64,000 nt of DNA from Ptychodera flava (GCF_041260155.1 NC_091943.1:19956783-20020782); one strand, 5' to 3'. Positions 24,401 to 35,563 are shown, numbered from the stretch's first letter. Notes: generated by a model not told the origin, from the sequence alone. Made by a program: numbers and translations.

Positions 24401-25847
24401 CGTATCAGTTCGAATAACCATGTATTCTGCCTGTGGGTCGTCTTTAGAACATTCTGGACAGTAACCACTGCCTGTTGCCCTACGAAAATAGTCGAGCCTT
24501 GTACTTAGATGGAATGGCAAATATTGCAAGATGGTCACACAAATACATACATACATACATACATACATACATACATACATACATACATACATACATACAT
24601 ACATACATACATACATACATACATACATACATACATACATACATACATACATACATACATACATACATACATACATACATACATACATACATACATACAT
24701 ACATACATACATACATACATACATACACACATACATACATACATACATACATACATACATACATACATACATACATACATACATACATACATACATACAT
24801 ACATACATACATACATACATACATACATACATACATGCATACATACATACATACATACATACATGCATGCATGCATGTATGTATGTATGTATGTATGTAT
24901 GTATGTATGTATGTATGTATGTATGTATGTATGTATGTATGTATGTATGTATGTATGTATGTATGTATGTACGTAGTACTTACATGTATGTATGTATGTA
25001 GATACATACATACGTACGTGCGTTCGTGCGTGCGTGCGTGCGTGCGTGCATGCATGCATGCATGCAGGCAGGCAGGCATACATGCATGCATGCATGCATA
25101 CAGGCACGCACGCACGCACGCACGTAGACAGGCACATACGTCCGTCCATCCATCCAACCAACCATCCATCCATATATCTATTCATCCCTCCATCCATCCA
25201 TCCGTTCAAACATCCATCCATACATGTATGCGCATGCATGCATCCACCAATCCATCCACGCATCTCAAGCAATGAAGAATCGATATGGCGATTACTATGA
25301 GTTAATACCAGTATAAGTTTCTCAATAGTCCATGTTATGTCTTTCTGGTCAGATCGCTTGTAAAGTTTGACCTTCTAACAATGAATTTTGCTTCCTTTTT
25401 CAGGTTTGACAATTTAAGCTTACGTATACGGCATTTTTGTTGAGTTTAATGCATTTTCACTTTATGAAAAGGATGCTCAAACTTAACCATGACATTCATT
25501 ACATCGATAAAGATAAGCAAATGAAAGCGAAATATACCCCTCCGTTTGCAAGTAGGTTGCCCCTTTCAATTCTGAAAATTACTACTTTGTCGGGGAATCT
25601 ACGCGTTCGTTATGACCGAATATATTATTACTGTGAAGATGATAATCTACCCTTTTTATGAGCAGAACAATCAAAAGAGAAACGAAAGGGCTATATACCT
25701 CAGAAGTTCTTCAACGCAGCTGACACAAAATCTATGTCCGCAAAAGTTTTGTTGAGGATCTCTCAAAATAAACTTGCAGTTTATACAAGTATACTTCTCT
25801 GCTTCATCTTTTCGTCGTATCAATGACAGTGTAGAATAGCCAGTCAT
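17462..25847 (-). CDS. TRAF3-like adaptor, copy 1 (frameshifted in MATH domain)
   Basis: Seven coding exons on the minus strand: 25699-25847, 24401-24479, 23320-23418, 20838-20999, 20358-20429, 19710-19796 and 17462-18476. All borders are GT-AG, and phases match copy 2 exactly. They encode a RING (C-x2-C ... C-x-H-x2-C-x2-C ... C-x2-C), five TRAF-type fingers, a coiled coil and a TRAF-C/MATH domain. TRAF proteins with this layout are cytoplasmic trimers that bind TNF-receptor-family tails through MATH and recruit or act as E3 ubiquitin ligases. Compared with copy 2, exon 7 has an extra TA at 17853-17856 and lacks one A near 17763, giving a net +1 shift. The main frame ends within the MATH domain, and its C-terminal half is open only in another frame. 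This is a pseudogene, a polymorphism or a sequencing error. Confidence 0.85.
18885..19137. mobile_element. Degenerate copy of the TTAA MITE (intron 6)
   Basis: Matches the element at 15205-15555 through GGTCACC(G/T)TGCAAA, the AAATGGCC(G/A)CCAT box and GTCTGAATATCT(A/G)TCC. The left end is truncated. Copy 2 intron 6, only 384 bases long, lacks it. Confidence 0.6.
19477..19601. mobile_element. 125-bp perfect foldback with 9-bp target duplication
   Basis: The two arms beginning TAGACTGAAAGATTCCGTCG are almost perfectly complementary and meet at a few-base loop near 19540. Identical 9-bp direct repeats TTACTCGGC flank it (19468-19476 and 19602-19610). A 9-bp duplication is characteristic of Mutator-like (MULE) transposition. 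It lies in TRAF copy 1 intron 6. The equivalent place in copy 2, near 32985-33005, is an uninterrupted site. Confidence 0.85.
19710..19796 (-). CDS. TRAF copy 1 exon 6
   Basis: Phase 0-0, 29 codons from LKEHTDPSRGNCARDREWC to NET. It completes finger 4 (H ... C) and starts finger 5 (C-x6-C). Acceptor TATCAG, donor GTATGT. Confidence 0.88.
20358..20429 (-). CDS. TRAF copy 1 exon 5
   Basis: Phase 0-0, 24 codons IHERDCAKFPVTCRFCSKQF to RDK. It closes finger 3 and opens finger 4. Acceptor TTTTAAG, donor GTGAGT. Confidence 0.88.
20549..20595. mobile_element. MITE remnant in intron 4, shared with TRAF copy 2
   Basis: CTGAAAGATCC then TCGCTCGAGGGCGCTCTCT is one arm of the foldback family that is intact at 33995-34084 in the same intron of copy 2. 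Flanking intron bases align between the copies, so the insertion predates the gene duplication. Confidence 0.6.
20838..20999 (-). CDS. TRAF copy 1 exon 4
   Basis: Phase 0-0, 54 codons starting NHELECEYAEVVCSSGCKQR and ending FKGIK. It closes finger 1, contains finger 2 (C-x3-C ... H-x4-C) and opens finger 3 (C-x2-C). It differs from copy 2 at only a few residues. Donor GTATGT. Confidence 0.9.
21218..21430. mobile_element. 213-bp MITE (AACACGATTGGAAC ends) in intron 3
   Basis: Terminal inverted repeats AACACGATTGGAACTA / TAGTTCCAATCGTGTT are flanked by direct repeat CAAT(A). The orthologous spot in copy 2 intron 3 (about 34688-34705) reads straight through without the element. A second, inverted copy lies at 53853-54064. 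Superfamily not assigned. Confidence 0.75.
21898..22075. mobile_element. 178-bp pogo/Tigger-like MITE
   Basis: Terminal inverted repeats CAGTAAACCCTCGCTCTAAC / AGCGAGGGATTATACTG with TA on both sides (21896-21897 and 22076-22077). CAGT-A-x-x-CCTCGCT-type ends and a TA duplication are typical of Tc1/mariner elements of the pogo/Tigger group. No coding content. Confidence 0.75.
22078..23319 (-). other. TRAF copy 1 intron 3, remainder
   Basis: AT-rich intron with no exon. Similarity to the copy 2 intron fades beyond about 21600. Confidence 0.5.
23320..23418 (-). CDS. TRAF copy 1 exon 3
   Basis: Phase 0-0, 33 codons: VYQDFAIKREMKSLLTKC, then C-x4-C (finger 1 start) to EKYM. Matches copy 2 exon 3 in length. 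Acceptor CTTCAG, donor GTATTG. Confidence 0.87.
23812..24138. mobile_element. TTAA MITE copy (inverted) in intron 2
   Basis: Same family as 15205-15555 in reverse orientation. GGGGACAGATATTCG, the ACCACTTGTGGT palindrome and GAGGTGCGAACTACC are recognisable. The left end is degraded. Confidence 0.6.
24401..24479 (-). CDS. TRAF copy 1 exon 2: end of RING
   Basis: Enters at phase 2 (AG|G) and supplies the last RING cysteine pair (GYCPEC), then SKDDPQAEYMVIRTDT. 79 bases, as in copy 2. Acceptor TTCGTAG, donor GTGAGT. The acceptor lies about 60 bases from the giant tetranucleotide array. Confidence 0.88.
24541..25260 (+). repeat. 720-bp mosaic tetranucleotide array with internal inversion
   Basis: About 320 bases of ACAT repeat pass through GCAT into about 105 bases of GTAT, its reverse complement. 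Shorter blocks of GCGT, GCAT, GGCA, ACGC and TCCA repeats follow. The ACAT and GTAT blocks can pair as a long hairpin. The long Y-I-H-T or M-Y-V-C frames across it are artefacts of the repeat. It occupies intron 1 of TRAF copy 1. Confidence 0.97.
25699..25847 (-). CDS. TRAF copy 1 exon 1: start and RING
   Basis: The ATG at 25847 opens MTGYSTLSLIRRKDEAEKY, then the RING core C21-x2-C24 ... C36-x-H38-x2-C41-x2-C44, ending phase 2 before donor GTATAT. The start is chosen because copy 2 starts at the aligned methionine and residue count (49 codons plus 2 bases) is identical. Confidence 0.88.
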
Positions 25848-25849
25848 AG

Positions 25850-26244
25850 TACGATTATTTGCAAGTCAAACTTGATAAGGTGTGTCGTTGTATTATCCGT
25901 TTGCTGTGTTTGTCAGCTTGGTTATTATGCTTCCAGTGAAGTTCTTGTGCTACTTATCCCTCTGGATTCTTCAGAGTAATGAAAAGATGACAGCAGTGTC
26001 GAGTTAGAGAAACAGGGTTCAGCGCCTTGATAAGTTTGATTTGTATTAGCTGACAAACATTGGCTCTCACACAGTCAATAATTGCTGCAACTTAGTCTGA
26101 AATATATAAACAGATAAGATAAAATATTAATACTGCAAAACCGTTATTCATCATCAATTACAGTAATTGCATAAACGATGGAACAGTTACGGTTTAATTT
26201 GCGATCTCAAGATTCTCCCAAGAGATGTTGGATATGACGTGAGT

Positions 26245-26289
<45 letters not shown>

Positions 26290-27170
26290 CGATGATATCT
26301 GGGTCCCAGTTAAAGTACTTGATTCTACTTCTTTTGTATGAGAAAGATTATTTCCAGGCAAAATTAAACACGCTTTCTTGAGAGTAGATAGTTTACGGGC
26401 CTGACCCTGTCCTTAAATATATCTCTGAATTCCAAATGCCTGCTATTTGTACTCGTGATCAGAAATAGTTTAAAGGTGGACTCAATGAAGATGTCATTTC
26501 AGCAATCTGTCGTGCGTTTATGATTGTGCCGGTACAGTAAGTGAACGAGATCTCGATGAACGTGATGGGGGTGGGGGTGTCCTCTGCAGCAACTTGCGGG
26601 AGCGCGTTAAGCACAGTACATCACTGATTCCACTCAAATGCATTCTCCGATTGACATACTTTCATTATTTTTCGTAATCTTCATTTTTGTCGTAATTTTA
26701 CGATTTTACGAGCGACGTGTTGACATGGCTTACAATATTTTTGGCAGTTGAAAAAGCATACCATCGATATTGTGATTTTAAAGCGAATACTTACAATACC
26801 TCGTGCAGCCTGGTGTTCACAATCAGCGGTTCAGATGAACTTGATCGTACGTACGTAGTTGGTGGCTTCGCCGCTTCCGTGATTGCGCTCATGAACACAG
26901 ATTCAGACTGAAGGTATAGCTGCAGACGCTGCAGACTTACCATGTCAGGCTAGTACATTTGTATTTGAAATGTTATATGAATGAGGTCATGAGATGACGT
27001 ACTTTTGTTATGCAAATGAGTCAGCTACTATAGTTTGACATTATGTCTATACACGGTCGGTCCCTCCACAATAGGAACCCTGTTTATAGTGTCATTGAGC
27101 TAGAAACCGACGTTTCTAGCCTACCTCATGCAGAAATAGCACTATTGTATCTGTGATGCAGGACAACGAA
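25850..27170. other. Upstream region of TRAF copy 1; no other gene
   Basis: AT-rich sequence that should include the 5' UTR and promoter of copy 1. No clear TATA box or kappa-B motif was picked out by eye. Confidence 0.35.
26243..26294 (+). repeat. (GAT)n microsatellite
   Basis: About 17 GAT units with one GAC near the end. Confidence 0.95.
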
Positions 27171-27178
27171 TTTCAAAC

Positions 27179-27271
27179 ACGAAGTCGTTTGCAATAATAA
27201 AAACGAAGTCGTTTGAAATAATAAAAACGAAGTCGTTTGAAATAATAAAAACGAAGTCGTTTGCAATAATA
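27179..27271 (+). repeat. 24-bp tandem repeat, four units
   Basis: Four nearly identical copies of ACGAAGTCGTTTGAAATAAT plus AAAA, with single-base A/C variants. Each unit contains the self-complementary core ACGAAGTCGT. Confidence 0.9.
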
Positions 27272-27978
27272 GCTTTGAAGTAGATATGCCGTGTCATGTT
27301 GAGGCAGGTGAGGTTTTCAGGCTACGTGTGGTACTGAGGGTGCAACGGTTGACTTATAGACGCGCGTGTATAAGAGTATAGTGTATAGATATGATCCCGA
27401 TACCCAGGGACGCTATCTGAACCGTAGAGACATGGTGGTAGTACTGCTGCTACCTGAATCAATACCCCAAAACTATAACAATCTACCTCCATGGCTACAC
27501 TAACGCCATTTCGTAAGCTCAACGTTCCGAAGGTTGAACCATAGACAGTAGAGGGGGGTCTACGCTTGAACACGATTCTGTAAGTTCATAATAAGGTCAA
27601 AGGGCGTTCGTCATTTTAATATAATTACAGGATATCCACTCCGAGTCGTTTTCACGCCCGAAATAAACTTTCAACTTCAATGTTATAATGTGACTATTGG
27701 TATACTTTTGCTTGTTCGCCGTCTGCGCATTTTAATTTTTAACGTCGATTGAAATGGAGAGATTATGTGTACATACATGTATGAGCAATGGCTTCGACTT
27801 GAGTCTCGCAGGCAACTAGACTGTTACGTTCTGATCAGAAAAAAGATGCGCTCTTAACTCAGGTAGCGGTCGAGATCACATAGAGCGGGCAAGAGTATCC
27901 TCAGGCTAAAATCATGTTTTACCTTTATGTCGCTCGTGTTCACACACATGAGCTAATGTCGCAGCGATGTCTGTCAGT

Positions 27979-27990
27979 TTGTGTGTGTGT

Positions 27991-28058
<68 letters not shown>

Positions 28059-28059
28059 G
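27979..28059 (+). repeat. (GT)n-(CTGT)n microsatellite
   Basis: A GT run with one TATG interruption passes into seven CTGT units. The sequence just after it (ATATCTCAAAAACGGCATCT) resembles a dispersed repeat rather than a gene. Confidence 0.9.
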
Positions 28060-28433
28060 CCTGTTTGTTCGATATCTCAAAAACGGCATCTCGGATCTGA
28101 ATCAAATCTTGTAAAAGGATTTTGTTAGGGAATAGCAAGAACTGATTCGTTTTGGTGGTTTTGCCTTTTATTCTTTGTGTATGATTATTTGCATAATTAA
28201 GCTTAATGCTTTTAGAAAAATGGATAGATATTTAGAATGCATAGCTGTACATACAGCGAACTCTCATAAGTTGAGAATGTGTATGTGTATGTGAAGGAAT
28301 GTGTATCTTGATTGACTTCATCAAAGATGACGAAACGTCCATGTGCATCGAAGATAACATGTTATTACACCTCACTCATTCAGCGTGCACTGCCATTGGT
28401 TAAACACGACTCACGTGACATGTAAAAGAACGT

Positions 28434-28495
28434 GATGATGCCCTCTGCGAATGTGATAATGCCCTCTGCGAACTTGATGATGCCCTCTGCATTTG
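28434..28495 (+). repeat. 21-bp tandem repeat, three units
   Basis: Three copies of GAT(G/A)ATGCCCTCTGCGAA plus four bases, the last diverged. Confidence 0.85.
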
Positions 28496-28588
28496 ATATT
28501 ACATGGATGACGTCATTTTACTTACTGCGCATCCTTTCTGCGCAAAACAAATTGTCGTTCGCTTGTTGTACTTTGCAGTTGGCAACTT

Positions 28589-28741
28589 ATGGCTGCGAAA
28601 CGTCATGCAGAGCTGTCACCGGCACAGTTAGACGATATTTTGATGCAAGTAAACAGCAAACGAACGAAAATGGCCTACGGCTCGGGCATCATCAATATTT
28701 CGATCATGACCACCATCCCTTGGGCAGGCAATAAATCGTGA
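28589..28741 (+). pseudogene. Possible N-terminal remnant of a Crypton/KIAA1958-like protein
   Basis: A 50-residue frame starting MAAKRHAELSPAQLDDILMQ and continuing VNSKRTKMAYGSG. The acidic D-D-I-L helix followed by N-S-K-R-T resembles the start of DUF3504/Crypton-type tyrosine-recombinase-derived proteins, but it ends after a few more residues and nothing of the recombinase follows. A short remnant or a chance frame are both possible. Confidence 0.2.
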
Positions 28742-28744
28742 TCT

Positions 28745-30560
28745 TGCCCTCGCTCTCATGTGTTATTATTTAAATATAACATTATGAAAGGCATTTAGCA
28801 CTTTTACTTCAGCTAATTACTAATTTGCGTATTTAACAAACTTTCTTTATTAACGACATAAAACTCGAAGGGCTTGAGCAAAGTTTCTAAACTTACCATG
28901 GGTTTTGATGAGACAATGATATTGTACACAGGTTGCATTTTAATGAACATTCAAAACTGAAAGGACTTGAACATAGTTGACGAAAGTATTATGTATATTA
29001 ATTATAAAGTTTTGAAATAGCAATGAAATGCATTTTGCAGTTTTGCGTCAGTTAATTTATCATTTGCACATTTAATGAGCTTTCACAGTTTGGAATGTAA
29101 AGTTTGAGGGGCTTAAACTTGTCCAAAGGCAATGGCACTTGCTATTAAGTGGTGATACAATGACAGCAGTCAACGACATTTAGTATTTTCATTTGAGCTA
29201 ATTACATGTTTGTATACTGAATTATTTTTGAAATTAACCTAATGTGAATATTGTTCGTGATGTTGACCATAACAATTTTGATGACGTTGCAAACTTACTA
29301 TAAAGTTTGAATTTACAGACAACTTTAACTGCAATATATACTGGAACACGTGAGAGCATTCTACTTAAGTTTCCAATATGCCACGTGTCTCACTCTAAGC
29401 CAATATATGATATGTAAGGTGTACCAAATAATATTGCCGCTTCTACTCAAATACTTTGAACGTAACGGTCACAACAAAGGATTCGATTCTGAAGACATGT
29501 ATTTCATTGCGTGCAACTCAACGTCTTTGCACTTGATTAACATTTAGATGTCAGAAAGCATGGTCGACTGAAAATACAAAGATCTCAGGAATGTGTTGGT
29601 TGGATGAGAGTTCGAAAACGGCAAGCCAGAAAAAGCGCATAACCTTTCAGACGTTGTTTCTTTCATATGAGCTTGCGAATTGCGTAATCAAATGTGATTA
29701 AACAATCACTGGTACTTTTCTAGTTTGAGCATTTAAATTTTCTGATGAGAGTGTGGTGATGTGGGGTTTATGATCAAGGTTGCTAAGTCTGACTTCGCAG
29801 ATAAGTAACAACAATCGTGTATTTGCAATGAACTCACTAGGTTTATTGCTGCACAGACAGTGCAAAAGAAGGAACTGAACAAGACTTTTCGTGTTGCAAA
29901 TCAAACGCGCCTTTCACAGGCTTGCAAAGAACGCGATAGAAAGCCAAGGGAGACTCTAGTCCACAGTGATTTGGTAGAAATTCATTGAAGTGTCTGATTG
30001 GCTGAATCTATCGCATCGTGGATCCGCACGGTCATATTACTACAAAGTTCAAATAAACTGTTATTTGTCTGTAACGAAATACTGAACAGTCTAGCAGCAA
30101 CATAGGCATCCCCATAGTACATTTTTCTACAGTGTTAGATTTTTCGACTAGAACCAATCAAAACAGGATAGTGAAGGCTAAAATAGTGTAAATATCTGGA
30201 TAATTATTGTGAAACTTTATTTGCTGTCGATAACTTATTCGGTCAATAAGGCCGGTCTTCTATAAGGTCGCTACGATAAAAAAATTACAAAAGTATAAAA
30301 AAGTACAAAAAAGTACAAAACCGAACATTATAACAGACAACGAACACGAGAAAGACGGCAAACAGAGCCGAAGTAGAATGCAAGTACACGTTACATCTAA
30401 TCAATGAGACTTTCATAAATGCGACTTGAATGACTTAAAGACACTTTTAAAGATAATTTAAACACAATTCTAATTTTTTTGTTCGGTGTACAATGTTTGC
30501 GAAATAATTTTGAATAATTGTCCAAAGTTTGAGTTATGATTTAATCAGCTGCATCAAGTT
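28745..30560. other. Intergenic; diverged dispersed repeats
   Basis: Between 28790 and 29300 at least three loosely similar blocks recur about every 250-280 bases. Each has (C/T)AG(C/T)TAATTA, then a TTTGC/CAT-ATTTA(A) step and A-AGTTTGA-GGGCTT-A. This suggests an old degenerate tandem array. No gene. Confidence 0.4.
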
Positions 30561-30569
30561 ATTTATAGA

Positions 30570-31150
30570 TTATGAGCTATTCCTGAATAAAAGTGTCTGA
30601 AAAAATTGTATAATTTTACGTTTCACAGCGGCTGCTTTTAGATGGAAGTACATTGCATTGGTATAGCAACAGATAATTATACTCTTGTGAAGTTCACTCT
30701 TTGGGAATTCAAAAGAGACAGTTCATAAATATAACCATCATGATGATCATACATTCTCAGAGTTTAATTAATACTAGTACTAGTACTATCGGCATTACAT
30801 GTAAAAGCTCTAGCAGTTTGACCGTGCACGTCTGCTTTATTCTCATGCACTATTCATGTATAGTATAAGCTAAGCTTCTCCAATGGTATAGTTCAAAATC
30901 TGGCCACTGTAAGGGAGCCTTCAGTAATTACAGGGGACCGGGATAGGCCTGGTGATACAGTGTACAGAATCAGCTATTCCGGGATAAAAGTGTCTGAAAA
31001 ATGTGCTTGACGTTCATTTTTTTATGGTTGTTGCTCCGGATTGAATTATATTAGTAAGAACGAACAACTATACTCGTTCGATGTTCACTTTTTGCGAATA
31101 CAAATAGAACTGCTCATACATATGATCATGATGATCACAAGTTCTCAAAC
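30570..31150. repeat. Diverged direct repeat pair
   Basis: Sequence at about 30570-30770 (GAGCTATTCCTGAATAAAAGTGTCTGAAA ... CATGATGATCA) reappears at about 30972-31145 (CAGCTATTCCGGGATAAAAGTGTCTGAAA ... CATGATGATCA). The second copy is inside the Harbinger-like element at 30913-31552, so the first may be a decayed relative of that element. Confidence 0.6.
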
Positions 31151-31552
31151 ATGTACTGTCAATATAGTGATGCTAAAAATGATCATGGCATAACAGATAT
31201 GTTTCAAGTAACACGGTCAGACAGAGTTTGCACAACGTGAAAAATTAATGCTTTCAGTATTGAACAGTAAGTTTTGTCTTATACAGGACAAAATAGTGTA
31301 CCTGTAGCTTTACCATAATCTTTTACTATATTTCACTCACTGAATTGCGCAGGTAAACAAAATTAATATATATAAGTGTGCATCGTGAGGCAAAATGTCT
31401 CGCCACGCAGTGGCAGGGAGGGTCAAGTTTTAGACAAAAGACAGAGAGGAGATTCATATGTTAAATGGTAGGATAGGATAGGATCACATTTTGCAGTACA
31501 GGTTTGTCTGATTCCCTCGGCCTAACACGCCCCTTAATTAATGAAGGCTCCC
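30913..31552. mobile_element. 640-bp PIF/Harbinger-like non-autonomous element
   Basis: Inverted ends GGGAGCCTTCAGTAATTA / TTAATTAATGAAGGCTCCC with a perfect 3-bp duplication TAA on each side (30910-30912 and 31553-31555). G-rich ends and a TWA 3-bp duplication are the signature of PIF/Harbinger. No transposase inside. Confidence 0.75.
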
Positions 31553-31635
31553 TAAACCATTGCAGTTAAAAATGTGTAGAAGAAGTTTTAGGATGCATGG
31601 TGTTGCTCAAATGCTCTATTTCACATTTTGTTAAC

Positions 31636-31641
31636 TTTATT
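31636..31641 (-). terminator. Polyadenylation signal AATAAA of TRAF copy 2
   Basis: Canonical AATAAA on the minus strand, about 62 bases after the copy 2 stop codon, inside GAATAATAAAG. Confidence 0.6.
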
Positions 31642-31702
31642 ATTCACTAACATGGCTATTACTGATATAATCTACATTCATATAACATATAGTTCAGCCT
31701 CT

Positions 31703-32716
31703 TCACAAATCGCTAGTATCCACGGATATACGTAGGAATGCGACATCATCCTTGACGTAGGCATTGTGGCCGCTATCGAGTAGGCTAAGCGGTAGAAAAA
31801 GCGGACAGCCCGAAGCAGTATTGAGATCACTCGTCGGCCGCTTGAAGGAACTTGAATTTGGATCCGGCCGGAAAGCATCGATCACGTGCTCTTTGTTGTT
31901 CTGGTCGATCCACATAAACGTGACTTTCTGCCTGAATGGCCATCTTAAGATGGCGTCGTACTCTCCCTTCATGACGACAAAGAAAAGGGAAACATGGTTT
32001 CCTTTTCCCATACCATCACCGTTGAGATACACCCTGGCGCACATCTTGTAACCGAATCGACTTGTGAAGAAGTACGGTGAGAATAGCGACAGCGTACGGC
32101 CTGATATTGCATCTCGTCTCTTACTTGCGAAGTCGGCTATTTTCCACGTTAGGGCGCCACAATATCCAGCCATCTCTAGCGATTGTATTTGAAGATCATG
32201 TTCAGCGAGTGTAACATCTTTCAGTGCCATCACTTTATCTTGTGCCTTGAGTTTATTCACCATTGCTTCGAGACGTTCTTTATCCCGTCTGTCTTCTTCC
32301 ATGGCTGCCCGTATGCCTGCCTCCGATCTTTCTACCTCTCTGCTCAAGACAGCGACTACGCCCTCAGAAGTTCTCGCCTTTATTACCAGGGCATCGATTT
32401 TGGTTTTCATCTCCATTGCGGTGTTTTCAGTTTTCTCTAGCTCACGATGTAAGCTTCCCGAATTTTCCGGTGCTAGAGAATAGGTTGTTTGCTTGTTCGC
32501 CTTCTTCAAATTATCATCAAGGTCTTCTACACGAGCTCGTAGAATTTCGACTACGTTCTGATGTTGTGTAACAAGCGCTGTCGTTTTGTTGATGTCTCGA
32601 GAATTTATTTCATATCTCTCAGAAAATGACTTTACTTTGATCGCCTCGTTTAACAGTAATTGCATGTGCACGTCTATCGCTCCATCACCGTGTTCTACCT
32701 CTTTGCCACGCTCAAC
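31703..32716 (-). CDS. TRAF copy 2 exon 7: coiled coil and MATH
   Basis: The acceptor ACAG is followed by VERGKEVEHGDGAIDVHMQL. 337 codons and TGA at 31703-31705. One exon carries the end of finger 5, the coiled coil and all of TRAF-C. The protein ends at VDTSDL, a few residues shorter than vertebrate TRAF3. Confidence 0.93.
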   Translation of the reverse strand, partial: VERGKEVEHGDGAIDVHMQLLLNEAIKVKSFSERYEINSRDINKTTALVTQHQNVVEILRARVEDLDDNLKKANKQTTYSLAPENSGSLHRELEKTENTAMEMKTKIDALVIKARTSEGVVAVLSREVERSEAGIRAAMEEDRRDKERLEAMVNKLKAQDKVMALKDVTLAEHDLQIQSLEMAGYCGALTWKIADFASKRRDAISGRTLSLFSPYFFTSRFGYKMCARVYLNGDGMGKGNHVSLFFVVMKGEYDAILRWPFRQKVTFMWIDQNNKEHVIDAFRPDPNSSSFKRPTSDLNTASGCPLFLPLSLLDSGHNAYVKDDVAFLRISVDTSDL

Positions 32717-35563
32717 CTGTCAAAATAATTTTGATATGAAATGTAAGTTTCCATTGTCATGGCAACCGGACGCTAAAGCTCTTGCGCAATTACAGGTTTG
32801 TGATCTTATGATGATTAAATACGGACCCCACAGACATATTCGATAAAGAATTTAATGTTTCCATTACAAGAATTTTATCGCGATTGATCTACATGTTTAT
32901 CAATCATACATGAATATGGACGTAGAATATACATGTGTGTTACAATAGGAATTAGAAAATGTCTTGTGTCGTGACAAGTAAAGTAGCTGTTACTCTATTC
33001 TACCGTCTGGTATAAATCCCCATCCCCTGATATCCGACTTTTTATTTAGTTCCTAGGGCAGGGCACTGGTCTCACCGAGTCTGCATGAATCAATACCTAC
33101 CGTTTCATTACAGCCAATGTCATGGAACTTGCACCATTCTCGATCTCTTGCGCAGTTTCCTCTCGAGCGATCTGTGTGTTCTTGCAGCTGATACGTTGGA
33201 CATAAGAGATAATATAATGTATTGCAAACAACGTGTGTGTCGTTTAGATGAAAACAGTAGTGGGTTGCAAAACAGTTGTATAACCTGTTACATATCTCTC
33301 ATGCAATAAACAAATGTCCTCACAAGGCAACATATCTTTACATTCATTACTATTGAAAAGATGAATGCTTTTAATACGTATGACGTGCACCTCACATTCC
33401 ACATGTTGAAGTTACACTCTTGCTCGTCTGAGTCAAGTGTAGGCCTAGGTACAATCTTAATGCCTCTTTAAAAGGGACTAGGTAGAAAACGAGTCGACGG
33501 AAAGAGAAATCGAGACGCGATGGTACGGATATAGGAAAGACAGCTAATATGATATGACAGATACTCAGACAGGCGATGCAAAAATGTAAGCGAAATTGGA
33601 AAAATTGCGCGAAGCGAAATAGGTGGAGATGAAGTTACTAAGGATAGGTGAAACATGAAATATACTACAATAAAAATCTATGTAACTGTTGATTAACTAA
33701 CTTTCACAAGACAACAAAGTTCCAATAGTTTCGACACTATACATTGAATATATACGAAAAGAAAAACCTCTGAACAAAAATCCTAAAAAATTAAAGTAAC
33801 TCACCTTATCTCTTGGGAGTTGTTTTAAACAGAATCTGCAAGTGACGGGAAACTTGGTGCATTCTCGTTCATGAATCTTAAGAGAAGCAGTAAGGAGGCG
33901 AAATCAGTGCATGAGAAACTTATATCCGAGTCAACTGCATATCAGTCAAATCATATGCAAAATACATGAGAGTGTTGAGCTGGAACAGGTGGAAAGACTG
34001 AAGATCCGTCGCTCGAGGGCGCTCTCTACCGCCCCCCCCCCCCTAAAGGAAGGGGGCGTAGAGAGCGCCCGGATCTTTCAGTCTGTTAGGCAGACAACAA
34101 GACAAATTTGTGGGATGAATCCTACACTTTATTATAGCACTACCTCTGTATAGTATACACCCGTTGGCAGTTTAATTTACTGTTGATTTCGAAATTGGAG
34201 GATTTTCTTACGAATATGCGACATGCATTCAAACACACCAAGCAAACAAATATGTTAGGTAGGAAGTGAAGAAGAAAGACAGGAAATCGATGTGCATACT
34301 GTGTAGTTGTCAAAAATTGAAGTCAAAATACCTTAATTTCTTTAAAAATTACCATTGTATCGCAGTGTTCACAATTTATCAATCTCATCACACAATCTAT
34401 CTGTATATGTCGTTTAAGATCTCGTTTTTTCACTCGCTGTGTGCATCCACTGGAACATACCACCTCTGCGTATTCACACTCCAATTCATGATTCTAAAAG
34501 TAAAACAACATCGAAAAAATACCAATATTTTAGTTGAAAGAACTCTTAGTTTTATTACTCATGCATCTAATTCCAGATGTGATGGACGAACTCCCCTGTG
34601 TACTCTGTCCCTATTCATCAGAGTACCTGTGATACTATCTGAAACGCTGTCTGTGTCTATCATTATCTTAACCTTTGCCTAATTAAGGTCAAATAATACA
34701 GTAAAGATTATGATAAAACAAACAGCGCAAATAGTCGGTTCATGGGACAGTGATGGGAATAGACTCACAATTTGTTACTCTTCGAAATACAAAATACATC
34801 AAAGACCAACTGCAGAGAGTCAGGCAATAGAGTTGGAAGGCAAATCATCTTACATTTGATGATAGACATTAATTTAACAGTCTGTCATGTTGCGTATGGG
34901 CTGCTGCGCTGAGGGATGCCTGCAAAAAAGATGCTCGGATACATTATCACCTGTCATTATCTCTGACTCACAAATGTTCCCAAATATTGTTGTTTCATAA
35001 TCAAAAACCTGTAACAGATTCTTTGGAGTTTCATGGCCAGTTCTATACACGCTTCAATCTTTCGTCAGTATTACATTTAACGTGGCGTTCCCAAATGATA
35101 TTTAAAGATTTATTCAATAGTTTGATGAAAGATATCATACGAGGAGATGCAAACATAAAATCCATTTTTCCTGCCGTGTGATCTCGTATTCGACGTTTTC
35201 TTATAAATAATACGAATATAAGTTTCATTGTCTTTCGATTATTCAGTCGAATCTCAGAAGATCAATTCGCTCTTGACGCGCACTGTCTGTCCTGTGAAAT
35301 CGCTTTTAAGTCCGGCAAGCTATGTTCTATCTATAGTGACATCTATATGTCTTTTAATGAACAACTTGCAGATTATATTTTTACTTTATACAAACAAAGA
35401 AATACCAAGTTATATTTATTATTAGTAACTGTTATTATACTGTAATACTTTATCTTTATTTAAGAAAAATTTGAACTAATTTTTGTATCACACTTTTAAT
35501 TCCACAAATTTGATGTAAATCCTTTATTTACAAGCAAGCAATAAAATATTATTATTATTATTG

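Noticed and set aside
24475..25275. Long open frames of 155-266 residues on both strands (repeating Y-I-H-T or M-Y-V-C)
   Set aside because: They only translate the ACAT/GTAT tetranucleotide array. No splice or start context.
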